Shown here: positions 14,700 through 22,881 of the stretch, one piece after another
How positions within the stretch are numbered: the first letter of the stretch is position 1
Layout of the letters: each line of letters opens with the position of its first letter
NCBI GenBank assembly: GCA_016212295.1
Contig: JACRGO010000166.1
Span: forward strand, 1 to 29,004
Reading direction: 5' to 3'
Origin: Nitrospinota bacterium
GTDB taxonomy: Bacteria; Nitrospinota; Nitrospinia; JACRGO01
Length of the DNA: 29,004 nucleotides
Made by a program: the position numbers and the translations under genes
The notes under the pieces: generated by a model
The model's input: the letters and a program-made list of their open reading frames with translations, nothing else
What the model was told of the DNA's origin: nothing
The model's database searches: none

Positions 14700-17171
14700 A
14701 TGAAAAAAAACAATCTAAAAGCGAAACCATCAGCGCCAAGGCTTTCAAGGACCCATAAGCCGGAGGGCATTGATCTGGCGGAATGGCAGAGGGCGCTCAG
14801 AAAGCAGTATGGGGTCCAGATAAATTATACGCTTAAAAACACCGGCGTCCACCCGATTTTTTCCGAATTCCTGGCCGCCAATCCGGACACAGGCAAAAGT
14901 TACAAAATCGCCATCCGGGGAGAGAGGCCGGGAGAAAACTACTGTTCCTGTCCCGATTTCGCCATTAACAATCTCGGCACCTGCAAGCATATTGAGTTCA
15001 CGCTTTCGCGGCTTCTGCGAAAACGGGGGGCCAGGAGAGCGTTGCTGGAGGGCTTCTCTCCCCCGTACTCCGAAGTCTATCTGAGTTACGGCATGAAGCG
15101 GGAGGCGCGGTTCAAGGCCGGGAAGGACGCCCCCAGGGAACTTCTTGATCTCGCGGACAAGTTCTTCGATCGTGACGGCGCGTTGCGGGAAGACCACATC
15201 CTCGATTTCCACCGGTTTCTCGAAAATCTTCCAAGGAACACTGGCCATGAGGTGAGATGTTATGACGATGTGATGGGCTACATCGCCGAACACCAGGATG
15301 AGGCCCACAGGCGGAAGCTTGTAAGGGACAGCCTGGGACATGGCATCGAGAGTCCGATCCTCGACAAAGTCCTGAAAACTGAGCTTTACCCCTACCAGAA
15401 AGAGGGGGCCATGTTCGCCGTCAATGCCGGGAGATGTCTCCTCGGCGACGATATGGGGCTTGGAAAAACCATCCAGGCCCTGGCCGCTTCGGAGCTCATG
15501 GCGGAGCTATTTCAAATCCAAAAAGTCCTGATTGTCTCTCCCACCTCCCTTAAGTACCAGTGGAAGGATGAGATACAAAGGTTCACGGGAAGGACCGTGG
15601 AGGTGATAGAAGGACTAAACCATCGGCGCCGGTCCCTTTATACCAGCGAATCCTTTTACAAGCTGGTCAACTATGAATTGGTCCGGAGGGATATCGATCT
15701 GATCAACGAATGGGCACCAGATCTGATCATCCTCGACGAGGCCCAAAGGATCAAGAACTGGGAAACCCGCACGGCGAAGTCCGTTAAACAGCTCGCATCG
15801 CCTTATGCCATGGTTCTTACCGGCACCCCCATTGAAAACCGCATCGAAGATCTCCATTCCCTGATGGAATTCGTGGACCGGCGCCGCCTGGGTCCCCTCT
15901 ACCGGTTTGTCCATGACCACAGGATGATGGATGAGGCCGGAAAAGTGGTGGGGTACAAGGACCTCCAATCCATACGGGCGTCCCTTAAAGGCGTGCTGAT
16001 CCGGAGACGCAAGGGCGATGTGCTGAAGCAGCTCCCGGGGCGGATAGACAAGAACTTCTTTGTTCCCATGACCAACGAGCAGAGGATCATCCATGACGAG
16101 AATTGCGATATCGTCACGCGGCTGGCGGCCAAGTGGCGCAGGTATAAATTCCTGTGCGAGGCGGACCAGCGGAGACTCCAGATCGCCTTGAATTTCATGC
16201 GGATGGCGTCGGACAACACCTATCTTGTCGACCGGAAGACGGTCCACGGCCCGAAGCTGGAAGAGTTGGACATCGTGTTGAAGGAGACGGTGGTCGAGGG
16301 GGGCCAAAAGGTCGTGATCTTCAGCCAATGGCTCCGCATGACCGAACTGGTGGAACGGGTCCTGGCCGCCAACAATATCGGCTACGCGCATTTGAATGGA
16401 AGCATCCCGTCGAGGGAGAGAAAGGACCTGATGGCCCGATTCAGGGAAGACCCGGATTGTAAGGTTTTTCTTTCCACCGACGCTGGCGGCGTGGGCCTGA
16501 ACCTCCAAAGCGCCTCCACAGTCATCAACATGGACATACCGTGGAATCCCGCCATACTGGAACAGCGCATAGGCCGGGCCCACAGGCTTGGACAAAAAAG
16601 GACCGTGCAGGTCATAAATTTCATCACCTCCTCTTCCATTGAAGAGAGGATCCTGCACCTTTTGAAATTCAAGAAATCGGTCTTCGCGGGAAGCCTGGAC
16701 GAGGACGGAGAAGACGTGGTCATGGCCGGGGAGTCACAGCTTGCCAAACTCATGAAAGGCGTGGAAGCCATGACCCAGGACCTTGAAAGACCCGATCCGG
16801 AAACGGAAAGGCAAGAAAAGTTTGAGGCGGAACAGGACGCGAAGGCCGTAGAAACAGGCGATAAGGCTATTCAGGGCGAGCAGATGGGCGGGGAGCCCGA
16901 AGGGTCCCAGCCCAGAGTATCGGGAAAGAAGCCGGAGTCCCTGGAAGACCTTTTCCTGGCGGGCGCCAGGTTGTTGTCCGATTTGGGAAGGGCCATGTCC
17001 GGGGATGGCGCGACCCTGAAGGCGTCCGTTGAAAGCTTGGTACGGCGGGATGAGAAGGACGGAAAGGACTATCTGCGAATACCTTTGCCGGAGGCGGACA
17101 TCGTCAAAAATCTTTTCTCCTCCCTCGGTGATCTGGTGGCCGACGCCATGCAGGGGAAGAAGAGGGGATAG
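14700..17171 (+). CDS. SNF2-family DNA translocase/helicase with N-terminal SWIM zinc finger
   Basis: 823 residues. Residues 82-97 (CSCPDFAINNLGTCKH) are a SWIM zinc finger with Cys82, Cys84, Cys95 and His97. The Snf2 ATPase core follows: GDDMGLGKT (249-257, Walker A), PTSLKYQW, DEAQ (346-349), TGTPIENR (374-381), FSQW (541), STDAGGVGLN (592-601) and QRIGRAHRLGQ (622-632). It would use ATP to translocate on duplex DNA and remodel DNA-protein complexes. SWIM-Snf2 proteins are widespread in bacteria, mostly uncharacterised, and Snf2 proteins also occur in anti-phage systems. Residues 690-823 are a charged tail without recognised domain. It is 6 bp after the cytochrome-like gene and 3 bp before mntA. 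No strong ribosome binding site is visible. Confidence 0.93.
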   Translation: MKKNNLKAKPSAPRLSRTHKPEGIDLAEWQRALRKQYGVQINYTLKNTGVHPIFSEFLAANPDTGKSYKIAIRGERPGENYCSCPDFAINNLGTCKHIEFTLSRLLRKRGARRALLEGFSPPYSEVYLSYGMKREARFKAGKDAPRELLDLADKFFDRDGALREDHILDFHRFLENLPRNTGHEVRCYDDVMGYIAEHQDEAHRRKLVRDSLGHGIESPILDKVLKTELYPYQKEGAMFAVNAGRCLLGDDMGLGKTIQALAASELMAELFQIQKVLIVSPTSLKYQWKDEIQRFTGRTVEVIEGLNHRRRSLYTSESFYKLVNYELVRRDIDLINEWAPDLIILDEAQRIKNWETRTAKSVKQLASPYAMVLTGTPIENRIEDLHSLMEFVDRRRLGPLYRFVHDHRMMDEAGKVVGYKDLQSIRASLKGVLIRRRKGDVLKQLPGRIDKNFFVPMTNEQRIIHDENCDIVTRLAAKWRRYKFLCEADQRRLQIALNFMRMASDNTYLVDRKTVHGPKLEELDIVLKETVVEGGQKVVIFSQWLRMTELVERVLAANNIGYAHLNGSIPSRERKDLMARFREDPDCKVFLSTDAGGVGLNLQSASTVINMDIPWNPAILEQRIGRAHRLGQKRTVQVINFITSSSIEERILHLLKFKKSVFAGSLDEDGEDVVMAGESQLAKLMKGVEAMTQDLERPDPETERQEKFEAEQDAKAVETGDKAIQGEQMGGEPEGSQPRVSGKKPESLEDLFLAGARLLSDLGRAMSGDGATLKASVESLVRRDEKDGKDYLRIPLPEADIVKNLFSSLGDLVADAMQGKKRG

Positions 17172-17174
17172 TAA

Positions 17175-17462
17175 ATGAGAATTTCACAGGAACAAATAGA
17201 TTGCTTGAAAAATAAAATCAAGGCTGTTTTGCCGGATGCGGTGGTTTATCTTTTCGGTTCACGGACGGACGACAATAAGAAGGGTGGAGACATAGATATC
17301 ATGGTTCTGTCTGAAAAAAAAATACGGTGGAAGGAAAAAGCCATGATACGATGGCATTATTTTGAAAAATTCGGCGAGCAGAAACTGGATATAATATCAT
17401 CTACCTTTAAAGACGAGGACGCTTTTAAACAGATGGTGTTAAGAGAAGGGATAAGGCTATGA
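17175..17462 (+). CDS. mntA: MntA-type minimal nucleotidyltransferase antitoxin
   Basis: 95 residues. The polymerase-beta-like nucleotidyltransferase signature is present as YLFGSRTDDNKKGGDIDIMV (29-48), with Gly-Ser and the Asp-x-Asp metal site. A third carboxylate lies in LDIIS. In characterised pairs MntA transfers AMP groups from ATP to a tyrosine of HepT and so inactivates it. GAGGGG lies 7 nt before the ATG, inside the end of the helicase gene. It overlaps hepT by 4 bp (ATGA, 17459-17462). The block is AT-richer than the helicase gene before it. Confidence 0.9.
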   Translation: MRISQEQIDCLKNKIKAVLPDAVVYLFGSRTDDNKKGGDIDIMVLSEKKIRWKEKAMIRWHYFEKFGEQKLDIISSTFKDEDAFKQMVLREGIRL

Positions 17463-17911
17463 CATCTGAAGCCTTAATGATAAAAGAACTGAAAGAAGAT
17501 TTTAACAGATTGGACCGCGCTGTCAGGGTTTTAAAATATTCATTGCAGCAATGCCTGAAAATAGGGATAAAGATAGATTACTCATTAGAAGAACTGGACA
17601 GATTTGAAAGCCTTACTTCCAGGTTTGCCAGGACAAGCGATATTTATACACAGAAAATAATGAAAGGGATAATACTGATATTAAGGGAAGATTCCAACAC
17701 TTTCATAGATAGAGCTAATTTGTTTGAAAAGCTGGAGATATGCGGCGCGGAAGATTTAAAATTGATAAGGGACTTAAGAAATGAAATATCCCATGAATAT
17801 AAAATAGACGATATCACTGAAATATTTGAATCCGTGATTGAATATACCCATAAGCTTATGGAAATCATCGAAAGGACAGAGGTGTTTGCTAAAAATAAAT
17901 GCTTGATATAG
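17459..17911 (+). CDS. hepT: HepT-type HEPN ribonuclease toxin
   Basis: 150 residues, all helical. The HEPN active site RNEISHEY near residues 110-117 fits RX4HXY exactly: Arg and His form the RNase site and the Tyr is the residue MntA adenylylates in characterised pairs. Length and position after MntA are typical. Both genes appear intact, so this is the only complete toxin-antitoxin module in the window. It could serve plasmid-like maintenance of the adjacent segment or anti-phage abortive infection; the sequence does not decide. Confidence 0.88.
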   Translation: MTSEALMIKELKEDFNRLDRAVRVLKYSLQQCLKIGIKIDYSLEELDRFESLTSRFARTSDIYTQKIMKGIILILREDSNTFIDRANLFEKLEICGAEDLKLIRDLRNEISHEYKIDDITEIFESVIEYTHKLMEIIERTEVFAKNKCLI

Positions 17912-17921
17912 AATTCATCGT

Positions 17922-17951
17922 TTGACATGATTTGCTTCTTAAGTTTAAAAT
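17922..17951 (+). promoter_or_regulatory. Candidate promoter of the Phd/PIN relic
   Basis: TTGACA (17922-17927), 18-nt spacer, TAAAAT (17946-17951). Transcription would begin close to the relic's ATG (17958), and no ribosome binding site is visible. Confidence 0.4.
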
Positions 17952-17957
17952 CAATCC

Positions 17958-18101
17958 ATGTTAAAGTTGAATATCCATGAGGATAAAACCCATCTATACA
18001 AGTATGTAAACCGCCTTGCCGAAAACGATTTCATGGGCTCAAAATAGCTTTTTGGTCCTCTCCCAAGGGACATCGAACTCTCTTTTTATGGAAAATCATG
18101 A
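17958..18101 (+). pseudogene. Phd/YefM-type antitoxin relic, internally deleted with in-frame stop
   Basis: ATG at 17958. Residues 2-20 (LKLNIHEDKTHLYKYVNRL) match the N terminus of Phd/YefM antitoxins (usual form NIHEAKTHLS). After 29 codons there is a TAG (18045-18047). The same frame continues with FGPLPRDIELSFYGKS and a TGA at 18099-18101, the usual C-terminal tail of Phd proteins paired with PIN toxins. The middle 30 or so residues are missing. The TGA overlaps the toxin ATG as ATGA, so the operon layout survives. Confidence 0.8.
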
Positions 18102-18295
18102 AGCTTATTTTGGATACCTGCGCCTTTCTTTGGGTTTTAAGCGACCCTCTTAAACTTTTCGAAAAAGCCAGGAATTTTTTTTCAGACCCAGCAAACACCC
18201 CCATCGAACAAAGGAAAATAGAGCGCGGCCTGAAGGAGGCCGGGATCCGTTTGAAGGGGGCGTATGTGGAAGATATGGGTGTCGGATCAAAGTAA
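18098..18295 (+). pseudogene. Chimeric PIN toxin remnant fused to copied cytochrome-like C terminus
   Basis: A 65-residue frame. Residues 1-32 (LILDTCAFLWVLSDP, then LFEKARNFFSDPAN) are the N terminus of a VapC/PIN ribonuclease toxin with its first catalytic Asp. From residue 33 the sequence switches to TPIEQRKIERGLKEAGIRLK and on, nearly identical to the C terminus of the protein encoded at 14151-14693. The rest of the PIN domain, with its other catalytic acids, is missing, so no RNase activity is expected. The junction lies at about 18195, the start of the 83-bp repeat. It is in frame, so a chimeric protein could be made. Confidence 0.85.
18195..18277 (+). repeat. 83-bp direct repeat, copy 2 (inside the PIN remnant)
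   Basis: 77 of 83 positions match 14602-14684. The six differences are scattered, so the duplication is not recent, or one copy has drifted without selection. Confidence 0.95.
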
Positions 18296-18377
18296 ATACA
18301 AAATTGGCGTGTTTTATGGATAGTGGTTTCCTTGGCTGCAGGAGGGAAATCTGATAAAACAATAGAAAGGTATTTTC

Positions 18378-19778
18378 TTGAATAATAGATTTATCTCGTA
18401 TCGGGACTTTAAAATATTTTCACTGGCCAATATTTATTTTTTTTTGTTTCTTATTTTTGGGTTTGTTTTATATGGTTGCTCAGAGACCGTTGCTCCAAAT
18501 GTTATTTTAATTACAGTTGATACTTTGAGACCGGATCATTTGAGTTGCTATGGATATCCTCGCCGTACAAGTCCTAATATTGATAAAATCGCATCCCAAG
18601 GCATTCTCTTTGAAAATGTAGTAGCCCAATCTAGTTGGACCCTGCCATCCGTTGCCTCCATTCTTACATCAAGGTTTCCTGGAGAGCTGAGAATGGTAAA
18701 TTCCTTCTCAAAATTTAGAGATGAATCATTAAGGATAGCCACAATTTTGCAAGAAAGAGAATTTTATACAGCGGCATTTATTTCCGGTGGCTTAATCTCT
18801 GCTTCAAGAGGATTTGACAAAGGATTTAACACATTTACGGACATAGTAGGCAGGGCAGAGGTTATTAATTCACACGTTTTTAAGTGGTTGAATCAAAAAA
18901 GGGATAAACCGTTTTTTTTGTGGGTTCATTATTTTGACGTTCACTCTGATTACGATGCCCCTCCACCATTTGACAAACGATTCGATGAAACCTTTTCTGA
19001 TCTAAAAATTGGCAGGACTGATTATTTGCTAAATGTTATAAAAAATGGATTGAAATTGCCTCCAGCAGAAATTTCAAAAATAAAATTACTTTATGACAGG
19101 GAAATCCTCTATACTGACCATCATATTGGAAAATTATTAGAAAGACTTAGAAAAAAACAAGTATTGGATAATTCTATTTTAATAATAGGCGCTGACCATG
19201 GCGAAGAGTTTATGGAGCATAGCAAGATGGGCCATTCTTTTACCCTATATGACGAAGTGGTAAAAGTGCCTCTAATAATAAGATATCCAGCTAAGCTTTC
19301 TAAAAGCAAAAAAATTTCGCAACAAGTCCAAAATTTAGATATACTGCCTACTATTTTAGATCTAATATCAGTTGACTTCATAGATTTCCAATTCAGGGGA
19401 AGAAGTCTTTTGCCATTGATTGAAGGAAAACTGGAAATGGATCAGTTCGCATTTTCTGAAACTCAGCCATTAGGGGAGTGGCTTAAAGATAGAGAAGAAT
19501 GGCCAAATAATATATTTAAGTCATTATATATGATTAGAACAAACAAAAATAAGTTGATTTTTGATGAGAAAAACAAATCTTGGGAATTTTTCGATTTAGC
19601 GGCGGACTCTGGAGAAAAATTTAACAAGTATTCTGAAAGTATTACCCAGGATAATGATTTCAAAAAAGCATTATTGGCTTGGAAAAAATCCTTGCAAGTG
19701 AAATTTTTAGTAAATGAAGAAATTGAAAAAAAGCAGAGTGAAATTGAAAAATTAAGGTCTTTGGGATACATAAACTAA
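18378..19778 (+). CDS. Sulfatase-fold (alkaline phosphatase superfamily) lipoprotein
   Basis: 466 residues. The TTG start at 18378 has AAAGG 8 nt upstream and there is no ATG near. A hydrophobic segment (20-33) ends in LYGC (Cys34), probably a lipoprotein. NVILITVDTLRPDHLSCYGY (41-60) gives the metal Asp. SSWTLPSVAS (85-94) is the active-site stretch, with Thr88 where true sulfatases have the Cys/Ser converted to formylglycine. GADHGEEF and MGHSFTLYDEVVKVPLI are the remaining metal-site motifs. The C terminus IEKLRSLGYI is typical of this lipoprotein group. With Thr as nucleophile it is more like a phosphotransferase or phosphodiesterase than an arylsulfatase. It is first in the glycan cluster, so it may modify the finished glycan. 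Confidence 0.85.
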   Translation: MNNRFISYRDFKIFSLANIYFFLFLIFGFVLYGCSETVAPNVILITVDTLRPDHLSCYGYPRRTSPNIDKIASQGILFENVVAQSSWTLPSVASILTSRFPGELRMVNSFSKFRDESLRIATILQEREFYTAAFISGGLISASRGFDKGFNTFTDIVGRAEVINSHVFKWLNQKRDKPFFLWVHYFDVHSDYDAPPPFDKRFDETFSDLKIGRTDYLLNVIKNGLKLPPAEISKIKLLYDREILYTDHHIGKLLERLRKKQVLDNSILIIGADHGEEFMEHSKMGHSFTLYDEVVKVPLIIRYPAKLSKSKKISQQVQNLDILPTILDLISVDFIDFQFRGRSLLPLIEGKLEMDQFAFSETQPLGEWLKDREEWPNNIFKSLYMIRTNKNKLIFDEKNKSWEFFDLAADSGEKFNKYSESITQDNDFKKALLAWKKSLQVKFLVNEEIEKKQSEIEKLRSLGYIN

Positions 19779-19816
19779 ATATATGCGAGAATCAACCACA
19801 TTAATTTTTTGGCAGC

Positions 19817-20566
19817 GTGAAAAACATGTTTGACCAGCGGTTATTATCGACTTTAAAAAAAATAATCCCACAATTTATTCAAAAAAGGATAGATCCTTTT
19901 GAAGCATTAGGAAATTCATTTTTAAAAAAGGCAAACGAAGAAACTTCTCCTGATGCTTTGGTACTAGACGCTGGAGCCGGAGAATGCGAGCATAAAGCCT
20001 TTTTCAACGGCAAAAAGTATATCTCAATAGACTTTGCCGAGGGCGACGCCTCTTATAATTACAGAAATCTGAGCATAATAGGGGATTTGCATAAATTGCC
20101 CTTTAAAGACAATATTTTTGAAATTGCCATAAATATTGTTGTCCTGGAGCATTTGAGGGAACCGAAAGATGCCTTAAAGGAACTGTACAGAGTTATAAAA
20201 CCAGGGGGACTGCTTTATATAAAAGTGCCTTTTTGTTGGGAAGAACATCAATATCCTTATGATTTTTTCAGGTTCACATCCTTTGGCCTTCGCTACCTTT
20301 TAGAGGCATCCAAATTTGAAGTTATTTCCTTGGAGCCAATTGGAGGATTTTTTTGGCTCCTTGGTAGAAGGCTGATGGGTGTTTTGCAATTTTTTCAGGA
20401 AGGATGGAAATATATATTTTTTTTACTTTTAGCGCCAATTTTTGGACTATTTCTTCCTATCGCATGTTATTACCTTGACCATTTTGATAAAGAACGCAAT
20501 TACACCATGGGATATCTTTGTATAGCGCAGAGACCGGAAAAATATGGGGAGTTGAGCAAGGAATGA
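19817..20566 (+). CDS. Class I SAM-dependent methyltransferase with C-terminal membrane segment
   Basis: 249 residues from GTG at 19817; an ATG three codons later is equally possible and neither has a strong ribosome binding site. LVLDAGAGECEHKAFF (about 49-64) is motif I of the Rossmann SAM site. LHKLPFKDNIFEIAINIVVLEHL and ELYRVIKPGGLLYIKVP are motifs II-III of the UbiE/Methyltransf_11 type. Residues 190-225 contain hydrophobic stretches (YIFFLLLAPIFGLFLPIACY), so it may sit at the membrane. The stop overlaps the next gene as ATGA. The substrate is probably a glycan or its lipid carrier, inferred from neighbours. Confidence 0.85.
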   Translation: MKNMFDQRLLSTLKKIIPQFIQKRIDPFEALGNSFLKKANEETSPDALVLDAGAGECEHKAFFNGKKYISIDFAEGDASYNYRNLSIIGDLHKLPFKDNIFEIAINIVVLEHLREPKDALKELYRVIKPGGLLYIKVPFCWEEHQYPYDFFRFTSFGLRYLLEASKFEVISLEPIGGFFWLLGRRLMGVLQFFQEGWKYIFFLLLAPIFGLFLPIACYYLDHFDKERNYTMGYLCIAQRPEKYGELSKE

Positions 20567-21993
20567 AAAAAATATTATTTATGAGACCCCAGGCACCAGG
20601 ACCACGCTTTACGCCGTTTGGGATTTTGTACCTAACCGCATATATCAAAAAAAATGAATATCCCGCTGAAATCAATCTTCTTGATCTTAGAGGCCGATCA
20701 TTAACGCGGCAGCAAATTTCCTGCGAAGTTGAAAACTTCAAACCTGACTTAATCGGAATTTCTTCACTGAGCACGGAATCTTTACCCACCCATGAACTGG
20801 TTGGGATTTGCAAGCAGGTTTTGCCAAATACCCCAGTTGTAATAGGGGGACCTTATGCCTCGGCCGAATGGCAATATGTGCTCGAAGATACCCAAGTGGA
20901 TTACTCTATAGTGGGGGAAGGAGAAAAAAACTTCTTGGAATTCCTGAAATACATGGGAGACGGGCGTAATCCTGAAGGCCTGGATGGGGTGGCATCGCGG
21001 GATGACTCCGGCAAGGCCATGTTAAGCGCTTCACGCACCTTCATTACCAACTTGGATGAAATTCCTTTTCCTGCATATGAATTGATAAACATTGAAGAAT
21101 ATTCTTGCAAGGCTAATTCCCATCTTCCTGCTTTCGATGTTAATAAACGTTTTACCCAAATGTTTACCTCGCGTGGATGCCCTTATCTTTGCAGCTTTTG
21201 CCATAACATTTTTGGCAAAAAAATTCGATATCGTAGTATAAGCAACGTCATGCAGGAAATGGACTGGTTGGTTAATAAATACGGAATTGAAGAAATACAC
21301 TTTGAGGATGATTCATTCAATATGGATTTGGAGCACGCAAAAAATATTTGCAGTGAAATTATCAAAAAAAATTATAAATTAAGATTTGCGTTCCCTAATG
21401 GAATCAGGGCTGATCATGTTGATGAGGAACTGGTTGATCTGTTTTGCCGGATGGGTGTGTATAGCGTGGGGTATGGAATAGAGTCCGCGAGTAAGGCAAT
21501 TAGAAAAAGAATCAAGAAGGCGCTAAACTTAGATAAACTGAACAAGGCCATTAGCCTTACAGCAAGGCGAGGCATTGTTGTTTCAGGATTTCTCATGGTC
21601 GGATTTCCGAATGAAACGGAGAAAGAGATAGAGGAAACCATACTTTTTGCCTGCAAATCCAAGCTTCATATAGCCATCTTTAGTCGCGTTATACCTTTTC
21701 CCGGCACGGAACTTTACAATGAGGTACTCCGGCTTGGCTTTCATTACAACAGGGAATTATTCAATAAAATAATGTTTGAAAAGGCGGCAATCAATTTTTC
21801 AGAACTCTCGAATGAGCAGTTGGAAGCGAAAATTCGATCCGCCATGCGTAGATTCTATTTAAACCCATTTAGATTGCTTAGAATTTTTCTTGTTTATCCT
21901 GGAAAGATAGGGCTTTTTTCTGAAGGACTAAGGGTAATTAAAGAAAAATTGCTTGGTTTGCACTCAAGCACAAATAATCATGGCTGTAAATAA
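20563..21993 (+). CDS. B12-binding-domain radical SAM enzyme
   Basis: 476 residues from the ATG at 20563. An earlier start lies inside the upstream gene. Residues 1-135 have the cobalamin-binding Rossmann pattern (PDLIGISSLS, VVIGGPYAS, VGEGEKNF) but no DxHxxG, as in many of this class. GCPYLCSFC (205-213) supplies the CxxxCxxC for the 4Fe-4S cluster (Cys206, 210, 213). FEDDSFNMD and YGIESASK are the usual barrel strands. Such enzymes often methylate unreactive carbons or rearrange lipid or antibiotic precursors. Placed between two methyltransferases and glycosyltransferases, this one may make a C-methylated or otherwise unusual sugar or lipid (inference). Confidence 0.9.
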   Translation: MKKILFMRPQAPGPRFTPFGILYLTAYIKKNEYPAEINLLDLRGRSLTRQQISCEVENFKPDLIGISSLSTESLPTHELVGICKQVLPNTPVVIGGPYASAEWQYVLEDTQVDYSIVGEGEKNFLEFLKYMGDGRNPEGLDGVASRDDSGKAMLSASRTFITNLDEIPFPAYELINIEEYSCKANSHLPAFDVNKRFTQMFTSRGCPYLCSFCHNIFGKKIRYRSISNVMQEMDWLVNKYGIEEIHFEDDSFNMDLEHAKNICSEIIKKNYKLRFAFPNGIRADHVDEELVDLFCRMGVYSVGYGIESASKAIRKRIKKALNLDKLNKAISLTARRGIVVSGFLMVGFPNETEKEIEETILFACKSKLHIAIFSRVIPFPGTELYNEVLRLGFHYNRELFNKIMFEKAAINFSELSNEQLEAKIRSAMRRFYLNPFRLLRIFLVYPGKIGLFSEGLRVIKEKLLGLHSSTNNHGCK

Positions 21994-22023
21994 ACAAAAA
22001 GATAGTTTCAAAGGACACATCAT

Positions 22024-22881
22024 TTGGGACAGTATAATATTGTTAAGGGGCAAGATTTTGAACTATGGCAGAAAGATATGGCCTTTTGCGCTCCAGGAGG
22101 GAAAACCCCTGTAATAGGTTGGGATTATCCTGAATACTATTTGGCTCAAGTAACCTTTAAGGCGGAAGAAGTGGAAAGAAATCCCAAAGCTCCACGATGG
22201 GAAAAGGCACAAAAGGCTGAAATCAATTTTTGGAGGAAATGGAGAAAAAATATTCTTTATAAAAATATAACCCCAGATACCGATTGGGCTGAGGTTTTGA
22301 AAAGGACCGGTGGGCCCCTACCCGCTGGCAAAGTACTGGATATTGGTTGCGGCCCTATATCGGTTTTAAATTTCTTTCGAGGAGATGGCATGCGACCCAT
22401 CGGCATAGATCCTCTGGCGGAATTATATGCTCGTGAACAAATAGTGGAATGGAAAAAAGGGTGGGAACCAATAACCATGGTTAGTCTCTCCGCGGAAAAG
22501 CTCCCTTTTGCCAACGAATATATGGACCACTTGATTTGTTTTAACGTATTGGACCATGTTGCGGATGCGGTTGCTATGCTGAAGGAAATGTTACGAGTAT
22601 TAAGGCCTGGTGGAACAATAAGAATTTACATTCATACCTTTTCACGTTGGCTTAAAAAACTCCTTTTTTTTGATTCTCCACATCTTTCCCATTGGGAGCA
22701 TATAGAATTTTCAAAACTTTTAGAGTCTTCAGGTTTAGAAATTATACAGGAAAATATAGAGTCGGCATTATTTTTTGAATTGCCTTCAGGCTTTTATGCT
22801 ACCTTAAGATATTTCTCATACTGGATAGCTTCTAAGGCAGTTAAAACTAGTTATTTTCTTTTGAAGAAACCCAATGGGTAA
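22024..22881 (+). CDS. Class I SAM-dependent methyltransferase
   Basis: 285 residues. The TTG at 22024 is the only usable start after an in-frame stop at 22003, and AAAGGA lies 8 nt upstream. An N-terminal region of 100 residues, rich in Trp and charged residues, precedes the SAM domain: VLDIGCGPISVLNFF (motif I, about 104-118), IGIDPLAE, LSAEKLPFANEYMDHLICFN and EMLRVLRPGGTIRIYIH. It is a Methyltransf_11-type enzyme with unknown acceptor. It overlaps the next gene by 8 bp, so the two are probably co-translated. Confidence 0.88.
   Translation: MGQYNIVKGQDFELWQKDMAFCAPGGKTPVIGWDYPEYYLAQVTFKAEEVERNPKAPRWEKAQKAEINFWRKWRKNILYKNITPDTDWAEVLKRTGGPLPAGKVLDIGCGPISVLNFFRGDGMRPIGIDPLAELYAREQIVEWKKGWEPITMVSLSAEKLPFANEYMDHLICFNVLDHVADAVAMLKEMLRVLRPGGTIRIYIHTFSRWLKKLLFFDSPHLSHWEHIEFSKLLESSGLEIIQENIESALFFELPSGFYATLRYFSYWIASKAVKTSYFLLKKPNG

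Noticed and set aside
15615-16658. 347-codon open frame on the minus strand opposite the helicase gene
   Set aside because: It mirrors the codon bias of the SNF2 gene, has no recognisable motif and no ribosome binding site; the + strand protein is unambiguous.
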